In this document: positions 29,619-37,757 of the stretch, one piece after another | How positions within the stretch are numbered: the stretch's first letter is position 1 | Layout: each line of letters opens with the position of its first letter | Assembly (NCBI GenBank): GCA_905182165.1 | Contig: CAJJAK010000001.1 | Coordinates: forward strand, 62,001-126,000 | Length of the DNA: 64,000 nt | Source of the DNA: an uncultured Paracoccaceae bacterium | GTDB lineage: Bacteria > Pseudomonadota > Alphaproteobacteria > Rhodobacterales > Rhodobacteraceae | Reading direction: 5' to 3' | Position numbers and translations under genes: made by a program | The notes under the pieces: generated by a model | Databases searched by the model: none | Seen by the model: the letters and a program-made list of their open reading frames with translations, nothing else | What the model was told of the DNA's origin: nothing

Positions 29619-30527
29619 TTAATTCTTTGTGGTAATCGGTGTGGGCGTTTTAGATTTTGAGTTTAATTTTGCTTCCCTATAAGAAATAAATGTCACCGCC
29701 AAAATTATTACACCACCACCAATTAAAACAAATACGTCTAAAGGTTCTGCAAACACAAGTAACCCCAACGAAGTAGCCCAAACCAGCTGAAGAAAATGTA
29801 TTGGTTGAGTTACCATTATTGGCGCCACTTTTAAAGCTCTCGTCATGGTATAATGACCACCCGTTGCAAAAACAGCAACAAGCGCCAACCATGCGACCTC
29901 TTCTGCAGACGGTGTGACCCACTGAAGAATTGCAAATGGAGCAAGACCAATTGTAACAAAAATAGTCAGCATACCAACGATCACGATTGGATCTTCAGTT
30001 TTTGTCATAAATTTTGTGAGTAGGTAACTAATTGCAAACAACGGCGCTGTGCACAGCTGAGCCAAATGACCAATCTCTATTTCACGAAAACCTGGTCTTA
30101 AAATAATTAAAATTCCCAGAAAAGCAATAATAACAGCTAATACTCTCCTCAATGCTAACTTTTCACCCAAAAAAAGGGCAGCCCCTAATGTAACAAAAAT
30201 TGGGGACACATAACCAATTGCGGTAACCTCAGCTAACGTTATTCTAGCCATCGCATAAAACCATAAAATCACACCAAGTGCATGCGCAAATCCCCTTATT
30301 GCAAAAATAGAATACACAAATTTAGACCGCTTTTTCTTAAACATTTTATGCAAAAAAGGCACCATTAATACGGCCCCAAACAGATATCTAATAAATGCCG
30401 CTTCAGCAGCCGGTATACTTGATCCCACGTGTCGCACGATGCCAGTAACAGCTACAAACATTAGCCCAGTAATTAGCATCCATATTATGCCGGCGACGAT
30501 ATTTTCTTTTTCTTCAGCGCTATCCAT
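29619..30527 (-). CDS. DMT-superfamily (EamA) transporter of the catabolic cluster
   Basis: About 302 residues with ten helices in two EamA repeats: [44 protein letters not shown] and, at the end of the first half, [22 protein letters not shown]; the second half has [22 protein letters not shown] and [22 protein letters not shown]. The start is ambiguous between ATG 30527 and a TTG 12 codons upstream. It is 17 bases before the choline dehydrogenase-like gene and about 85 bases after the HisD-like gene, so it is probably the transporter of this gene set; a substrate among small polar metabolites can only be guessed. The gene is intact. Confidence 0.8.
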   Translation of the reverse strand: MDSAEEKENIVAGIIWMLITGLMFVAVTGIVRHVGSSIPAAEAAFIRYLFGAVLMVPFLHKMFKKKRSKFVYSIFAIRGFAHALGVILWFYAMARITLAEVTAIGYVSPIFVTLGAALFLGEKLALRRVLAVIIAFLGILIILRPGFREIEIGHLAQLCTAPLFAISYLLTKFMTKTEDPIVIVGMLTIFVTIGLAPFAILQWVTPSAEEVAWLALVAVFATGGHYTMTRALKVAPIMVTQPIHFLQLVWATSLGLLVFAEPLDVFVLIGGGVIILAVTFISYREAKLNSKSKTPTPITTKN

Positions 30528-30611
30528 TGCGGTAGCATTTCCCTTAGTTGAAGGAAGACGCAAGCCAAAAATAAGTCAAAAATACAAAATATTATATTTA
30601 GTCAATCTAAT

Positions 30612-31897
30612 TTAGAATATTTGGTCTGGGAAAAACTTTTTCAACCTAATGTCTGCAGCCCTTGCATGTCCTTCCATACCCTCAGTTCGAGAAATTCTCG
30701 CAGTTCTTATAGCTTGCTCTTTCACTGCATCCTTAGATGAGAAATCTCATCTTTTATTTTTTGAAAATTATGGACCGAAAGACCACCAGTATACCTAGCG
30801 GATCCAGATGTGGGCAAAACATGATTGGGGCCTGAAACTTTATCTCCAAACGATACAGTAGTTTCTTCACCTAAAAATAAGGACCCATATGCAGTGAGAC
30901 GGCCTAACCACCAATCTAGTTTATCTGCATGTATACTTAAATGCTCAGGTGCAATTTTATCAGATTCTACCGCAATTTCTTCACGATTTTCACATAAAAT
31001 AATTTCTGCATAATTATTCCAAGCTTCATTCGCATTCTTTTTATTTATTGAAGGAAGAATACTAATTAAACTTGGAACAAGTTTTAAGACTTCCCCACAG
31101 AGCATTCGATCTTCACTTAACAACCAAACTGGAGAATTATAACCGTGTTCTGCTTGGCTAACCAAGTCTGTGGCAACTAACATGGGATCAGCATTTGAAT
31201 CCGCAATTATCAAACTATCCGTAGGACCCGCAATCATATCAATACCAACTGAGCCAAATAAAATTCTTTTGGCCTCAGCAACAAATTGATTGCCTGGACC
31301 TACAATAATATCTGCAGAGGGCACACCAAATAAACCAAAAGCCAGAGATGCAATACCTTGAACACCTCCTAAAGTTAAGATGGAATTAGCTCCACAATAG
31401 CTTGCTGCATAAATTATTTCATCTGGAATTTGTTTACCATCTCGAGATGGTGAGCATACTGAAATATGCTTAACTCCTGCCATTTTTGCTGTTGCTACAG
31501 TCATAATAGCTGAAGCAATATGACTGTAACGTCCCCCTGGCACATAACAACCCGCAGAATTTAAAGGTATTAATTTCTGTCCAGCAAGTAAACCAGGTCT
31601 AATTTCAACTTGAAAGTCGTTAATTGAATGTTTTTGTGCTGATGCAAATTTTTCCACATTTTCTTGAGCATATTTAATATCGTCTTTTATAACATCAGGC
31701 AAAGTAGTTTCTGCTTTATAAATCTGCTCGTCTGAAACACGTATCATACCATAATAATTATCAAGTTTTTGGGAAAATTCTTTAACTATTTCCTCTCCGC
31801 CCAATTCTATTTCTTTAAGCATATGCGAAACTATAGACGTAGTATTATTATTTTTCTCAGATATTTTTTTACTTGCACTTTTTAAAAACTCAACCAT
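30612..31897 (-). CDS. Histidinol dehydrogenase-family enzyme, frameshift near the end
   Basis: The protein has the HisD fold markers: NSAGCYVPGGRYSHIASAIM, LGGVQGIASLAFG, DIIVGPGNQFVAEAKR, GIDMIAGPTDSLIIAD, SQAEHGYNSPVWLL and IAPEHLSIH with the catalytic Glu-His. A frameshift near 30735 hides the C-terminus, which continues as RISRTEGMEGHARAADIRL and stops at 30612-30614. Length about 428 residues. No other histidine gene is nearby. In Rhodobacterales, HisD paralogues outside the his operon include HpsN, the dehydrogenase that converts dihydroxypropanesulfonate to sulfolactate; that would suit a marine organosulfur context, but genuine HisD is not excluded. I choose ATG 31897 over the upstream alternative. 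It faces doeA across a 187-base divergent promoter region. Confidence 0.82.
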
Positions 31898-32084
31898 AAA
31901 AAACCCCAAAAATAATATTCTTAACAGAAAAACTTATTCACAGAACAAAGCAAGCCTAGCTATTAAAAGAACATTAATTTACAAGTTACCAAAATCAAAT
32001 ATTCTGATTTTCGCAATTTTGACTTGGCATTATTAATGGGATTGTTAAAATCTAATTAGATATTAGAAAACGAGGTCATACATC

Positions 32085-33260
32085 ATGCATTCGCCACTAA
32101 ATTTTACATTAGATGAATTTCAAGAAAGAATAAAAAAAACTCGCCAAAAGATGATTGAACGTCGATTAGATACGTTAATAATTTCTGATCCATCAAACAT
32201 TAATTGGCTTACGGGGTATGACGGTTGGTCTTTCTATGTTCACCAAGCTGTTATTCTTACTCTAGAGGGAGAGCCTATCTGGTGGGGCCGGGGAATGGAT
32301 TCTAATGGCGCCAAGCGTACTGCTTTTATGCAAACTCAGAATATTTTTGGATACGACGATACATATGTTCAAAACCCAGAGAAACACCCCATGTCAGACT
32401 TAGCAAGTATTATAAAAGAACTGAAATTGAATAAAGGACTCATCGGACTTGAGATGGATAATTATTGGTTTTCAGCTTCTGCTTTCTTAACGTTAAGAAA
32501 AGAATTAAACGTTGAATTTATAGATGCAACAGGTTTGGTTAACTGGCAAAGAGCCATTAAAAGTAAAACTGAAATCACTTACATGAAGCGAGCAGCTAGG
32601 ATTGTTCAGCACATGCACGAAGTTATAGTGGAAAAAGCAGAAGTAGGATTGCCAAAGAATGAATTAATCGCTGATGTTTATCATGCATCAGTCATGGGTG
32701 TTGATGGTTTTTGGGGGGACTACCCTTCAATGGTTCCAATGGCACCATCTGGTATGGACGCAACTGCCCCACATTTAACTTGGAATGACCAACCAATGAA
32801 AGAAGGCGAAACTACATTTTTTGAAGTAGCTGGTGCATATAAAAGATACCAATGTCCACAATCTAGAACATTATTTTTAGGATCCCCTCCTCAAAAATAT
32901 TTGGACGCTGAGAAGGCTGTTCTAGAAGGTATAGAAGCTGGATTAGAAATGGCAAAACCAGGAAACCAATGTCAGGATATAGCTCATGCATTTAATAAAA
33001 CACTTAACAAGCTAGGGTTTGAAAAGGACAGTAGATGTGGTTATGCAATAGGTGTCTCTTATCCACCAGATTGGGGTGAGCGTACAATGTCATTTCGGGA
33101 CGGAGATACGTCGATTATGCTCCCCGGTATGACATTTCATTTCATGCCAGCTTTATGGTTAAATGATGGTGGCTTAGAAATTACCGAACCATTTGTAATA
33201 ACTGATTCTGGTTCGGAATGTCTTTGTGAAACTCCTAGAAAAATGTTCATTAAAAATTAA
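32085..33260 (+). CDS. doeA: Ectoine hydrolase (M24 peptidase fold)
   Basis: DoeA opens the ring of ectoine to N-acetyl-diaminobutyrate. The 391-residue protein has the DoeA hallmarks SDPSNINWLTGYDGWSFYVH, WWGRGMDSNGAKRTAF, GLEMDNYWFSASAFLTL and, in the pita-bread domain, GVDGFWGDYPSMVPMAPSGM, EVAGAYKRYQCPQSRT and GYAIGVSYPPDWGERT. These are closer to ectoine hydrolase than to prolidase or to DddP. It is preceded by GAGG about 9 bases before the ATG. The usual partners doeB, eutBCDE and the uehABC transporter are absent here. The gene is intact, divergent from the HisD-like gene, and about 160 bases before infC; I saw nothing but AT-rich sequence in that gap. Confidence 0.87.
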   Translation: MHSPLNFTLDEFQERIKKTRQKMIERRLDTLIISDPSNINWLTGYDGWSFYVHQAVILTLEGEPIWWGRGMDSNGAKRTAFMQTQNIFGYDDTYVQNPEKHPMSDLASIIKELKLNKGLIGLEMDNYWFSASAFLTLRKELNVEFIDATGLVNWQRAIKSKTEITYMKRAARIVQHMHEVIVEKAEVGLPKNELIADVYHASVMGVDGFWGDYPSMVPMAPSGMDATAPHLTWNDQPMKEGETTFFEVAGAYKRYQCPQSRTLFLGSPPQKYLDAEKAVLEGIEAGLEMAKPGNQCQDIAHAFNKTLNKLGFEKDSRCGYAIGVSYPPDWGERTMSFRDGDTSIMLPGMTFHFMPALWLNDGGLEITEPFVITDSGSECLCETPRKMFIKN

Positions 33261-33421
33261 TAAATTATGTATTTTTAAATAAGTTTAAAAAAATTCAGTT
33301 TTACATTCAGAAATATGATTATATTAAATTTTTATCGCATAAAAAAGTTTTATGTACTTGAACCTGACATGTGGAGCGGTGAGTATGTTGAAATGAAAAA
33401 AGGAATTAAAAAATAGCCCGA

Positions 33422-33964
33422 ATGACCTCACAACTGCGTCCACCTGAGCGCGAAACTGGCCCACGCGTAAACGGACGCATCACGTCAGAAAAGATTCGTC
33501 TCATTGGTGCAGATGGTGGCAATGTAGGAGAAACAACCCCAAGCCATGGAATGACGCTCGCTGAAGAAGCTGGATTAGATCTAGTTGAAATATCGCCGAA
33601 TGCTAACCCACCTGTTTGTAAGGTGATGGATTTTGGCAAATATAAATACGAACTTCAGAAAAGAGAAGCCGAAGCAAGACGCAACAAAATACTAAATGAA
33701 ATAAAAGAAATAAAATTCAGACCAAATACAGACACGCATGACTACGAAGTTAAAATGAAAAGTGTTGTTAAGTTTTTAGCAAATGGTGATAAAGTAAAAA
33801 TTACAATGCGATTTAGAGGGCGCGAAATGGCACATCAGCGTCTTGGACTACAATTGCTAAATCGTGTAGAAAATGATCTTTTAGAAGTTGGAAAAGTAGA
33901 AAATATGCCAAAACTAGAAGGACGCCAAATGGTTATGTTGATTGGCCCTGCTAGAAACGCTTGA
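33422..33964 (+). CDS. infC: Translation initiation factor IF-3
   Basis: The 180-residue protein has the N-domain [17 protein letters not shown], the linker [20 protein letters not shown] and the C-domain [18 protein letters not shown] with [13 protein letters not shown] and the ending [11 protein letters not shown]. It is intact and starts at an ordinary ATG at 33422, not the AUU or AUA used by many bacteria for autoregulation, though a rare-codon start further upstream cannot be excluded. The stop codon overlaps the TTG proposed for the following methyltransferase. The ribosomal protein genes rpmI and rplT, often next, are not here. Confidence 0.95.
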   Translation: MTSQLRPPERETGPRVNGRITSEKIRLIGADGGNVGETTPSHGMTLAEEAGLDLVEISPNANPPVCKVMDFGKYKYELQKREAEARRNKILNEIKEIKFRPNTDTHDYEVKMKSVVKFLANGDKVKITMRFRGREMAHQRLGLQLLNRVENDLLEVGKVENMPKLEGRQMVMLIGPARNA

Positions 33965-34630
33965 CCACTCCTACCACTTCACATTCAAAAAGCTACAGAT
34001 CTAAATTAAATGACTCTGGCGATGATTTCCGCTTAACAACTAGCGTCTTTGATCGAAATAATGGACCTATTCTACGGCAATTGACTCCTTATTTAAACAA
34101 AATGAACGGGTATGCCTTGGAGATTGGATCCGGAACTGGACAGCATCTAAGTAACTTCGCACAACACTTTCACAATATTCATTGGCAAGGATCTGATCTA
34201 GATGAACTACATTGCAAAAGCACAGATGCTTGGGCTGAACATTATTCTTTAGATATTCAAAAAACCTTGAAATTAGATGCCTCTTCTAATTGGTTACAAG
34301 TATTTGAACAAAAGAAAGAATTTGAACTAATAATAACAGAATATCCCAATACTCCAATTTCGGTACTCAATGGCATCATTTCTAATGCAACAAAATTACT
34401 GAAAAAAAATGGGTTACTTATTTTTTATGGCCCTTTTAAAAACAACAATAAACATAATGGTGAAGGAAACAAAACTTTTGACCAAAGATTAAAAGACGAA
34501 AACCCATCTTGGGGGGATTGATAATATAAATCCTTTAAGAGAATTAGCCCAAAACAGTGAACTCTCCCATTTTAAAACTATAGAAATGCCAGCAAATAAT
34601 CATATATTAATTTTTAAAAAACTGAGTTAA
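33961..34630 (+). CDS. DUF938 SAM-dependent methyltransferase-like protein, one frameshift
   Basis: The protein begins by overlapping the infC stop (TTG 33961-33963) and contains the DUF938 pattern [33 protein letters not shown] (SAM motif I) and WQGSDLD. An extra G in the run at 34511-34516 shifts the frame in ENPSWG; the sequence continues as [19 protein letters not shown] and ends [15 protein letters not shown]. Restored length is about 222 residues. Members of the family are widespread in proteobacteria with no established substrate. No ATG is available near the N-terminus, so the TTG start with translational coupling to infC is the best choice. Confidence 0.8.
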
Positions 34631-34690
34631 CCAGATTTATGGTTTTATTTTGTATTTAGATATTTCGAAATAATCTTAAAATCTTTTATT

Positions 34691-34721
34691 GCCAATTGGC
34701 CAATCACATCCTACCAATTGG
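34691..34721. promoter_or_regulatory. Two CCAATTGG palindromes upstream of the nitrile hydratase-like genes
   Basis: GCCAATTGGC (34691-34700) is a perfect ten-base palindrome and CCAATTGG recurs at 34714-34721, with starts 22 bases apart, close to two helical turns. They sit in the 93-base gap after the DUF938 gene, directly before the first subunit gene, so they could be a dimeric repressor or activator site. The second copy abuts the proposed ATG at 34724. Confidence 0.35.
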
Positions 34722-34723
34722 GT

Positions 34724-35086
34724 ATGACAAGTGATCGAAATAAAGATTTAAAAGTGCGATGGCATGATATGGGCGGGAAAACTGCTGATCCAATTCAACT
34801 GACAGAACATGACTTTGAACTATGGGAAAAGCGAGTAGATGCCCTTATGGTTTTATCAAGTAGTAAGGGTTACTTCACCGTAGATGGCCTGCGCAGAGTT
34901 TTAGAAGATATGGGCGAAGAAGCTTATAAAGAAATGGCCTATTATGAACGTTGGATTGCCTCCATTAATCAGAACCTTATTGAATCAGGTGCTTATAATA
35001 TCCAAGAACTTGGAGAAAAAATGGCAGAAGTTGCAAAACGAGGAGAAACTTATGGTGACTGTAGTATTGAAATAGTTGAACAATAA
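34724..35086 (+). CDS. Nitrile hydratase beta N-half / thiocyanate hydrolase beta-like subunit
   Basis: The 120-residue protein carries WHDMGGKTADPIQLTEHDFELWEKRVDAL, the N-terminal helical half of nitrile hydratase beta (usual 'HDxGG' near the N-terminus), and ends with YYERWIASINQNLIESGAY. In thiocyanate hydrolase and in the three-subunit nitrile hydratases this half is a separate gene preceding the C-half, as here. Start ATG 34724; no strong ribosome-binding site, and a TTG lies two codons earlier. The stop (TAA 35084-35086) is one base before the next ATG. It should form the heteromeric metalloenzyme with the next two products in the cytoplasm. Confidence 0.8.
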   Translation: MTSDRNKDLKVRWHDMGGKTADPIQLTEHDFELWEKRVDALMVLSSSKGYFTVDGLRRVLEDMGEEAYKEMAYYERWIASINQNLIESGAYNIQELGEKMAEVAKRGETYGDCSIEIVEQ

Positions 35087-35087
35087 G

Positions 35088-35345
35088 ATGACCGTTAAGA
35101 TAAAGAGTTTATTCCCACCAGGACATGTTAGAACGCCATCTTACTTAAGAGGCAAAGTGGGAGAGATAGAGCGAGAATTAGGCTATTTTCACAATCCTGA
35201 ACAATTAGCTTACGACTTACCCGCACAAAAAATTAAACTCTACCGCGTCCGCTTCACAATGTCTGAAATATGGGGTGAGGAAGTAGAATGTGCTTCTGAT
35301 ACAATAGATGCAGAAATTTATGAACATTGGATAGAGAAGGATTAA
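35088..35345 (+). CDS. Nitrile hydratase beta C-half / thiocyanate hydrolase alpha-like subunit
   Basis: An 85-residue SH3-like domain protein: PPGHVRTPSYLRGKVGEIER, NPEQLAYDLPAQKIKLYRVRF and SEIWGEEVE, ending EHWIEKD. These are the conserved blocks of the C-terminal half of nitrile hydratase beta (H-x-R-x-P-x-Y-x-R-G-K...; LYxVRF; ElWG). I start at ATG 35088, one base after the preceding stop, ignoring the four extra codons of the overlapping frame. The two halves are in different frames, so a frameshift in a once-fused beta gene is formally possible, but the clean stop-start junction and known split homologues favour two true genes. Confidence 0.8.
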   Translation: MTVKIKSLFPPGHVRTPSYLRGKVGEIERELGYFHNPEQLAYDLPAQKIKLYRVRFTMSEIWGEEVECASDTIDAEIYEHWIEKD

Positions 35346-35352
35346 ATAAAAA

Positions 35353-35988
35353 ATGCCACATGATCATGGAAGTCACTTAAGCTCGTCAGGTCACCCTTAC
35401 CGAAAAGATCAAGATAAGCCGTTAACTTATTGGCAAAATATGGAAATTTCAGTTAGGGAAATCTTAATCCAAAAAGGCATAGTTTCAAACTCTGAGATAC
35501 ATCAAACAATTGATGACATGGATAACCGATCTCCAGCGAATGGCGCTAAAGTAGTTGCACGAGCTTGGACTGACCAGAATTATAAAAAAAGATTATTGGA
35601 AAATGCATCTGATGCCTCAAAAGAATTAGGTTTTGATATTGGCGCCCTCAAACTAATAGCACTAGAAAATACGGAAACGATCCATAATGTTATAGTCTGC
35701 ACGTTATGTTCTTGCTATCCTAGAAACCTTTTAGGACTTCCACCAGACTGGTATAAACAGCGAAGCTATCGTAGTAGGATTGTTAAGTTTCCAAGAAAAG
35801 TATTAAAAGAATTCGGTCTTCACCTGTCTAATGATATATCCATACGCGTGCATGATAGTACAGCAGATATGCGATATATAGTATTGCCACTACGTCCCAA
35901 AGGCACCGAAAAACTTTCAGTGGAAAAATTAGAAGCATTAGTAACAAGAGATAGTATGATAGGTGTTGGTTTGCCAAAATCTATATGA
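35353..35988 (+). CDS. Cobalt-type nitrile hydratase alpha / thiocyanate hydrolase gamma-like subunit
   Basis: The 211-residue catalytic subunit contains VCTLCSCYP with Cys116, Cys119, Ser120 and Cys121; the CTLCSC 'claw' with Thr at the second place is the Co(III) type, whereas iron enzymes have CSLCSC. Flanking blocks GLPPDWYKQRSYRSR, VRVHD-like IRVHDSTADMRYIVLP and RPKGTEK are standard. A His-rich N-terminus (HDHGSH, GHPY) may help metal loading. The order N-half, C-half, alpha equals that of scnB-scnA-scnC, so either thiocyanate (to carbonyl sulfide and ammonia) or a nitrile (to an amide) is the substrate. No activator (P15K-like) gene is adjacent. The stop overlaps the start of the EamA transporter gene. 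Confidence 0.85.
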   Translation: MPHDHGSHLSSSGHPYRKDQDKPLTYWQNMEISVREILIQKGIVSNSEIHQTIDDMDNRSPANGAKVVARAWTDQNYKKRLLENASDASKELGFDIGALKLIALENTETIHNVIVCTLCSCYPRNLLGLPPDWYKQRSYRSRIVKFPRKVLKEFGLHLSNDISIRVHDSTADMRYIVLPLRPKGTEKLSVEKLEALVTRDSMIGVGLPKSI

Positions 35989-36824
35989 AAAATAATTTTC
36001 AGAACCTATCAAGTACCACTCAAGCAATCCTATTCATGATAACTACTTTGTTTATGTTTTCTATAATGGATATAATAGCAAAATACCTAAACGATAGTTA
36101 CGATACATTCCAGATAGTTTGGGCAAGATATACAAGCCAACTCGTATTGGCATTTTTTATTTCACCCTTTTTTATCTTTCCCCTTAAGAAAATTTATAAA
36201 ATTACAACTGATGCTATTAGTACACAAAACAATTTGTTTTAAAGACATTTAGCTAAAGCAGTCCAATTTAATTTAATCCTCACCAAAAAAGTTTTATTAA
36301 TTAAAAAAGAACGTGCTGGCATTAAACGTTTTTTCGGAATTTCTATCGGTTTAATCGGTACATTAATTATAATCAGACCAGGAACAAACATATTTGAATT
36401 AAGTACCTTACTTCCTCTAGGGGCAGCAATTTGCTATTCTGGATATGCTATTTCCACAAGGTTCTTAGGTTCAGAAGAAAGTCCATGGACCAGTTTTCTA
36501 TATACAGCGCTTATGGGTACTCTTTTAGCATCATTTGTTGTACCCTTTTATTGGACAACTCCAAATCCTTCTGACTCTATATTAATGATTTTCATGGGAG
36601 TAGTTGGCGGCATTGGACATTATTGCATAATAAAAGCATTTACCCTTGGTGAAGCATCAGCAATCGCACCTTACTCATATGTTTCTATAATTTTTGCTTC
36701 CTTTTGGGGAATGTTATTATTCAATGAATACCCCGATATTGAAACATATTTTGGTACGCTTGTGATCATTACAGCCGGACTGTATGTTTGGTGGAGAGAA
36801 ACCAAAATAAGTCATAGAACGTAA
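35985..36824 (+). CDS. EamA transporter coupled to the nitrile hydratase-like genes, disrupted
   Basis: The ATG overlaps the TGA of the preceding gene (ATGA), so translation is coupled. The first part (QAILFMITTLFMFSIMDIIAKYL; QIVWARYTSQLVLAFFI) and the second (FGISIGLIGTLIIIRPGTNIF; FMGVVGGIGHYCIIKAFTLGEASAIAPY) are typical EamA halves. Between about 36225 and 36300 the frame is lost and some 20-30 expected residues, including much of helices 3-4, are missing, so either local sequence is wrong or the gene is inactive. Its coupling suggests uptake or export of a substrate or product of the hydratase; this is inference. Confidence 0.75.
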
Positions 36825-36830
36825 CTAAAA

Positions 36831-37720
36831 ATGCCAGAAATAAAAAATGTAACTCCCTGGGAACGAAATCAAACCTTAAAAGATATTCTTATTACAGTTC
36901 TTGCTTTGATTGTTATTAATTTTTTATTATTTCTACCTTATCGCTTAAGGCTATCATTCTCCGGTTGGATTTTTAAAACTTTTTTGGGTCCAATAACTGG
37001 GAGAACAAAAGTTGCTTTAGAACAAATTCAAATTGTTTACCCGAATAAATCAAAGACAGAAAGTTCCAAAATTGCCAATAAGTGTCTTAATAATATTGGT
37101 AGAAATTTATATAGAAAATTTTTCACCAAATTCTGAGCTAAAACCAGCTAACCACCATAACTGGACCAGGAATCAAACTAATAAAAGATGCTGAAACCAA
37201 GGGCAAAGCTATTATACTAGCCACTGGACATTTTGGAAACTATGAAGCCGCCAGGAACGCTTTACTTAAATTAGATCTTGAAACCGGTGGGATGTATCGG
37301 CCAATGAACAATAAAACATTCAATAAATTATATGTTGATGCAATGCAAAAAAGTGGCAAACCAATTTTTTCTCGCGGTAGTAAGGGCACCAAGGGAATGG
37401 TAAAGCATTTACGGCAAGGCGGGCGAACGATAATACTATTTGATCAAAAAATGAGAGAAGGGAAATGTTTAAATTTTTTAGGACAACCGTCCATGACTAT
37501 TCTTTCCCCCGCAGAATTAGCACTAAAATTTGACGCGCATTTAATACCATTCTTTGGTATCAGAAATGAAGATGGGTTTTCTTTTACAAATATTTTTGAA
37601 GAACCAATCCCACATACAAATGCAAAGGCTATGTCACAGCAGTTAAATGACCGACTGACTGCACGTATTCATAATAATCCTGAGCAGTGGTTTTGGGTCC
37701 ATCGAAGATGGAAAAGTTAA
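36831..37720 (+). CDS. LpxL/HtrB-type lipid A acyltransferase, frameshifted
   Basis: The protein has an N-terminal membrane anchor (ILITVLALIVINFLLFLPYRLRL), then after a frameshift near 37135 the catalytic motif ATGHFGNYEAARNAL (HxxxxE), RPMNNKTFNKLYVD, FSRGSKGTKGMVKHL, ILFDQKMREG and the ending EQWFWVHRRWKS. This is the lysophospholipid acyltransferase family that adds secondary acyl chains to lipid A at the inner membrane. Restored length about 296 residues. It follows the EamA gene by 6 bases and could be co-transcribed with it, although the functions are unrelated. Confidence 0.87.
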
Positions 37721-37757
37721 TTTTCTTTATTTAAAATAATTAAACTTTATTCTGTCA

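Noticed and set aside
32085..33260. DMSP lyase DddP or prolidase as identity of the M24 protein
   Set aside because: The GYDGWSFYVH and RGMDSNGAK blocks are those of ectoine hydrolase DoeA.
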